Assembly (NCBI RefSeq): GCF_001557535.2 | Contig: NZ_CP014306.1 | Location: forward strand, 2,294,001-2,358,000 | Length of the DNA: 64,000 nucleotides | Source: Burkholderia sp. PAMC 26561 | Lineage (GTDB): Bacteria > Pseudomonadota > Gammaproteobacteria > Burkholderiales > Burkholderiaceae | Direction: 5' to 3' | Shown here: positions 63,020 through 64,000 of the stretch, in pieces | How positions within the stretch are numbered: the first letter of the stretch is position 1 | How the letters are laid out: every line of letters begins with the position of its first letter | The notes under the pieces: model-generated | Databases searched by the model: none | What the model was told of the DNA's origin: nothing | The model's input: the letters and a program-made list of their open reading frames with translations, nothing else | Program-made: the position numbers and the translations under genes

Positions 63020-64000
63020 TTGAACATCATCACAGCATCGAGCAAAGAAACAGACCGGCCCAATGCCGCAGCGCCCGACGACTCGAAGGCGCCGCCTGGC
63101 TTCATCTGCGCGTTCCGCTTTTCCGGCGCCGAGGCGCTGCGCCTGTCCTGGGACGAAGCACGCCGGGAGATCGTCGGCGATGGCCCGACCTGGCTGCACC
63201 TGAGCGCCAACGACGACACCGTCGAAAGCTGGCTCACCGGCGTCACCGCCATGCCGGATGTGGCGCGGGAATTCCTGAACGGCGAGGACAAGCGGCCGCG
63301 CGTTCATATGGGATCGACCTTCATGTACGGCGTGGTCGCGGATCTGGAGCGCGTCGCGGAGACGCCCGACGCCGATCCGAATGCGCAGGCCACGCGCCGG
63401 GCAACGGGCGCGCTGCGCTTTTACGTCGATAGAAACCGCATGATCACCGTACGCGCGCAGCCCCTGCAATCGACTGACCGGCTGCGCCATGCGGTGCTGG
63501 AAGGCACGATGTTCCGCGACACGGTCGATCTCTTCGCGGGTTTGATCCGCGCGCTGAACGACACGTTTGCGGATCGTATCGATGAAATCGGTGATCGGCT
63601 CGACGACGTGGAGGAGGGCGTGCTCGACGGCCGCCATTCAAACTGGCGCGCGGAACTGGGATCGGTGCGAAGGCGGCTGGTGGAGGTGAAGCGGTTTGTC
63701 GATCCCGAACGCAACGCGCTCACACAACTCGTGACGCGGCGGCTCGACTGGGCCGAACCGCGCTCGATGGAAACCTTGATCCAGGCCATCCAGGTTTTGA
63801 ACGGACTCGCCGCGGGGCTTGAAGCGCAGTACGAACGCGCGAAGTTGCTGCAGGACGAGATCGCGGCGCTGCTGTCCGAGGACATCAACCGCAAGCTGCT
63901 GTGGCTCGCAATCATGTCCGCGTTGCTGATGCCCGCGACGCTCGTCTCGGGCATCTTCGGCATGAACGTCGCCGGTTTGCCCGGCACGCACGACCACTAT
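63020..64000 (+). CDS. CorA-family divalent cation transporter (ZntB-like), 5' part
   Basis: The 327 visible residues include an N-terminal alpha/beta domain (PPGFICAFRFSGAEALRLSW, GPTWLHLSAND), the long stalk helix (about 160-290) and the first membrane helix leading to the GMN pore motif in SGIFGMNVAGLPG. A second helix lies beyond the right edge. ZntB-like members move Zn2+, others Mg2+. A TTG start at 63020 has AAGGA 8 bases upstream; a GTG at 62984 is in frame but lacks one. Confidence 0.9.
   Translation, partial: MNIITASSKETDRPNAAAPDDSKAPPGFICAFRFSGAEALRLSWDEARREIVGDGPTWLHLSANDDTVESWLTGVTAMPDVAREFLNGEDKRPRVHMGSTFMYGVVADLERVAETPDADPNAQATRRATGALRFYVDRNRMITVRAQPLQSTDRLRHAVLEGTMFRDTVDLFAGLIRALNDTFADRIDEIGDRLDDVEEGVLDGRHSNWRAELGSVRRRLVEVKRFVDPERNALTQLVTRRLDWAEPRSMETLIQAIQVLNGLAAGLEAQYERAKLLQDEIAALLSEDINRKLLWLAIMSALLMPATLVSGIFGMNVAGLPGTHDHY

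Overview
The window reads as chromosome of a Burkholderia-group betaproteobacterium, most likely Paraburkholderia or Caballeronia. The basis is high-GC coding sequence, a typical betaproteobacterial parE-parC pair, an intracellular PHB depolymerase with a Cys nucleophile, a BenE-type carrier, a short UbiC, and many small Burkholderia-type stress proteins. This is inference from protein character; no 16S gene is present. About 60 protein genes and one tRNA gene (Arg, anticodon CCT) are supported. I see no rRNA, IS element, prophage or CRISPR array.

Layout. 1-828: 5' part of an rpoN gene that faces away from a BON-domain gene and lacks the usual lptB neighbour. A sigma-54-type promoter lies in the gap between them. 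1.3-7.2 kb: envelope and stress genes (BON, PA2169-type four-helix bundle, glycine-zipper protein, DUF4142, DUF1488, PfpI/DJ-1) plus a DHA2-type MFS exporter and a YbhB/PEBP protein. 7.4-15.7 kb: a diguanylate cyclase with a duplicated sensor, a TetR regulator, many small proteins including a tandem paralogous pair, tRNA-Arg, a DUF4239 membrane protein, a methyltransferase, rubredoxin and a DUF4399 protein. 15.9-22.5 kb: uup, parE, parC. 22.7-34.1 kb: a CopD-like membrane protein, a type V autotransporter, a membrane GGDEF-EAL protein, an aminotransferase-RidA pair, a glyoxalase-like protein and a MocR regulator. 34.3-36.2 kb: htpG.

36.3-42.3 kb looks like an accessory block between htpG and the ubiC operon: a porin-MFS uptake pair, about 690 bp of AT-rich gene-free DNA with strong inverted repeats, and an 834-residue adhesin-like protein with three nearly identical 651-bp repeats and a type-I-secretion-like C-terminus. 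42.4-49.2 kb: a ubiC / deoxyinosine glycosylase / spermidine-synthase-like operon, a DUF3311 + sodium:solute symporter pair, a FUSC protein, a PhnB-type VOC protein and transaldolase. 49.5-56.1 kb: BenE, a MoxR-VWA pair, two small cytochromes c, DUF1841, and an rsxB-nth operon. 56.5-64 kb: TetR, phaZ, a GH15 glucoamylase-like enzyme, small proteins, a secreted beta-propeller lactonase, and a CorA-family transporter cut by the right edge.

Recurring themes are c-di-GMP signalling plus surface adhesion (two GGDEF proteins, an autotransporter, the repeat adhesin), stress and envelope maintenance, and uptake of organic acids. The best candidates for something new are the compact repeat adhesin with its mosaic repeats and AT-rich regulatory region, the tandem small-protein pair at 12 kb, and the sigma-54-type promoter beside the orphan rpoN.
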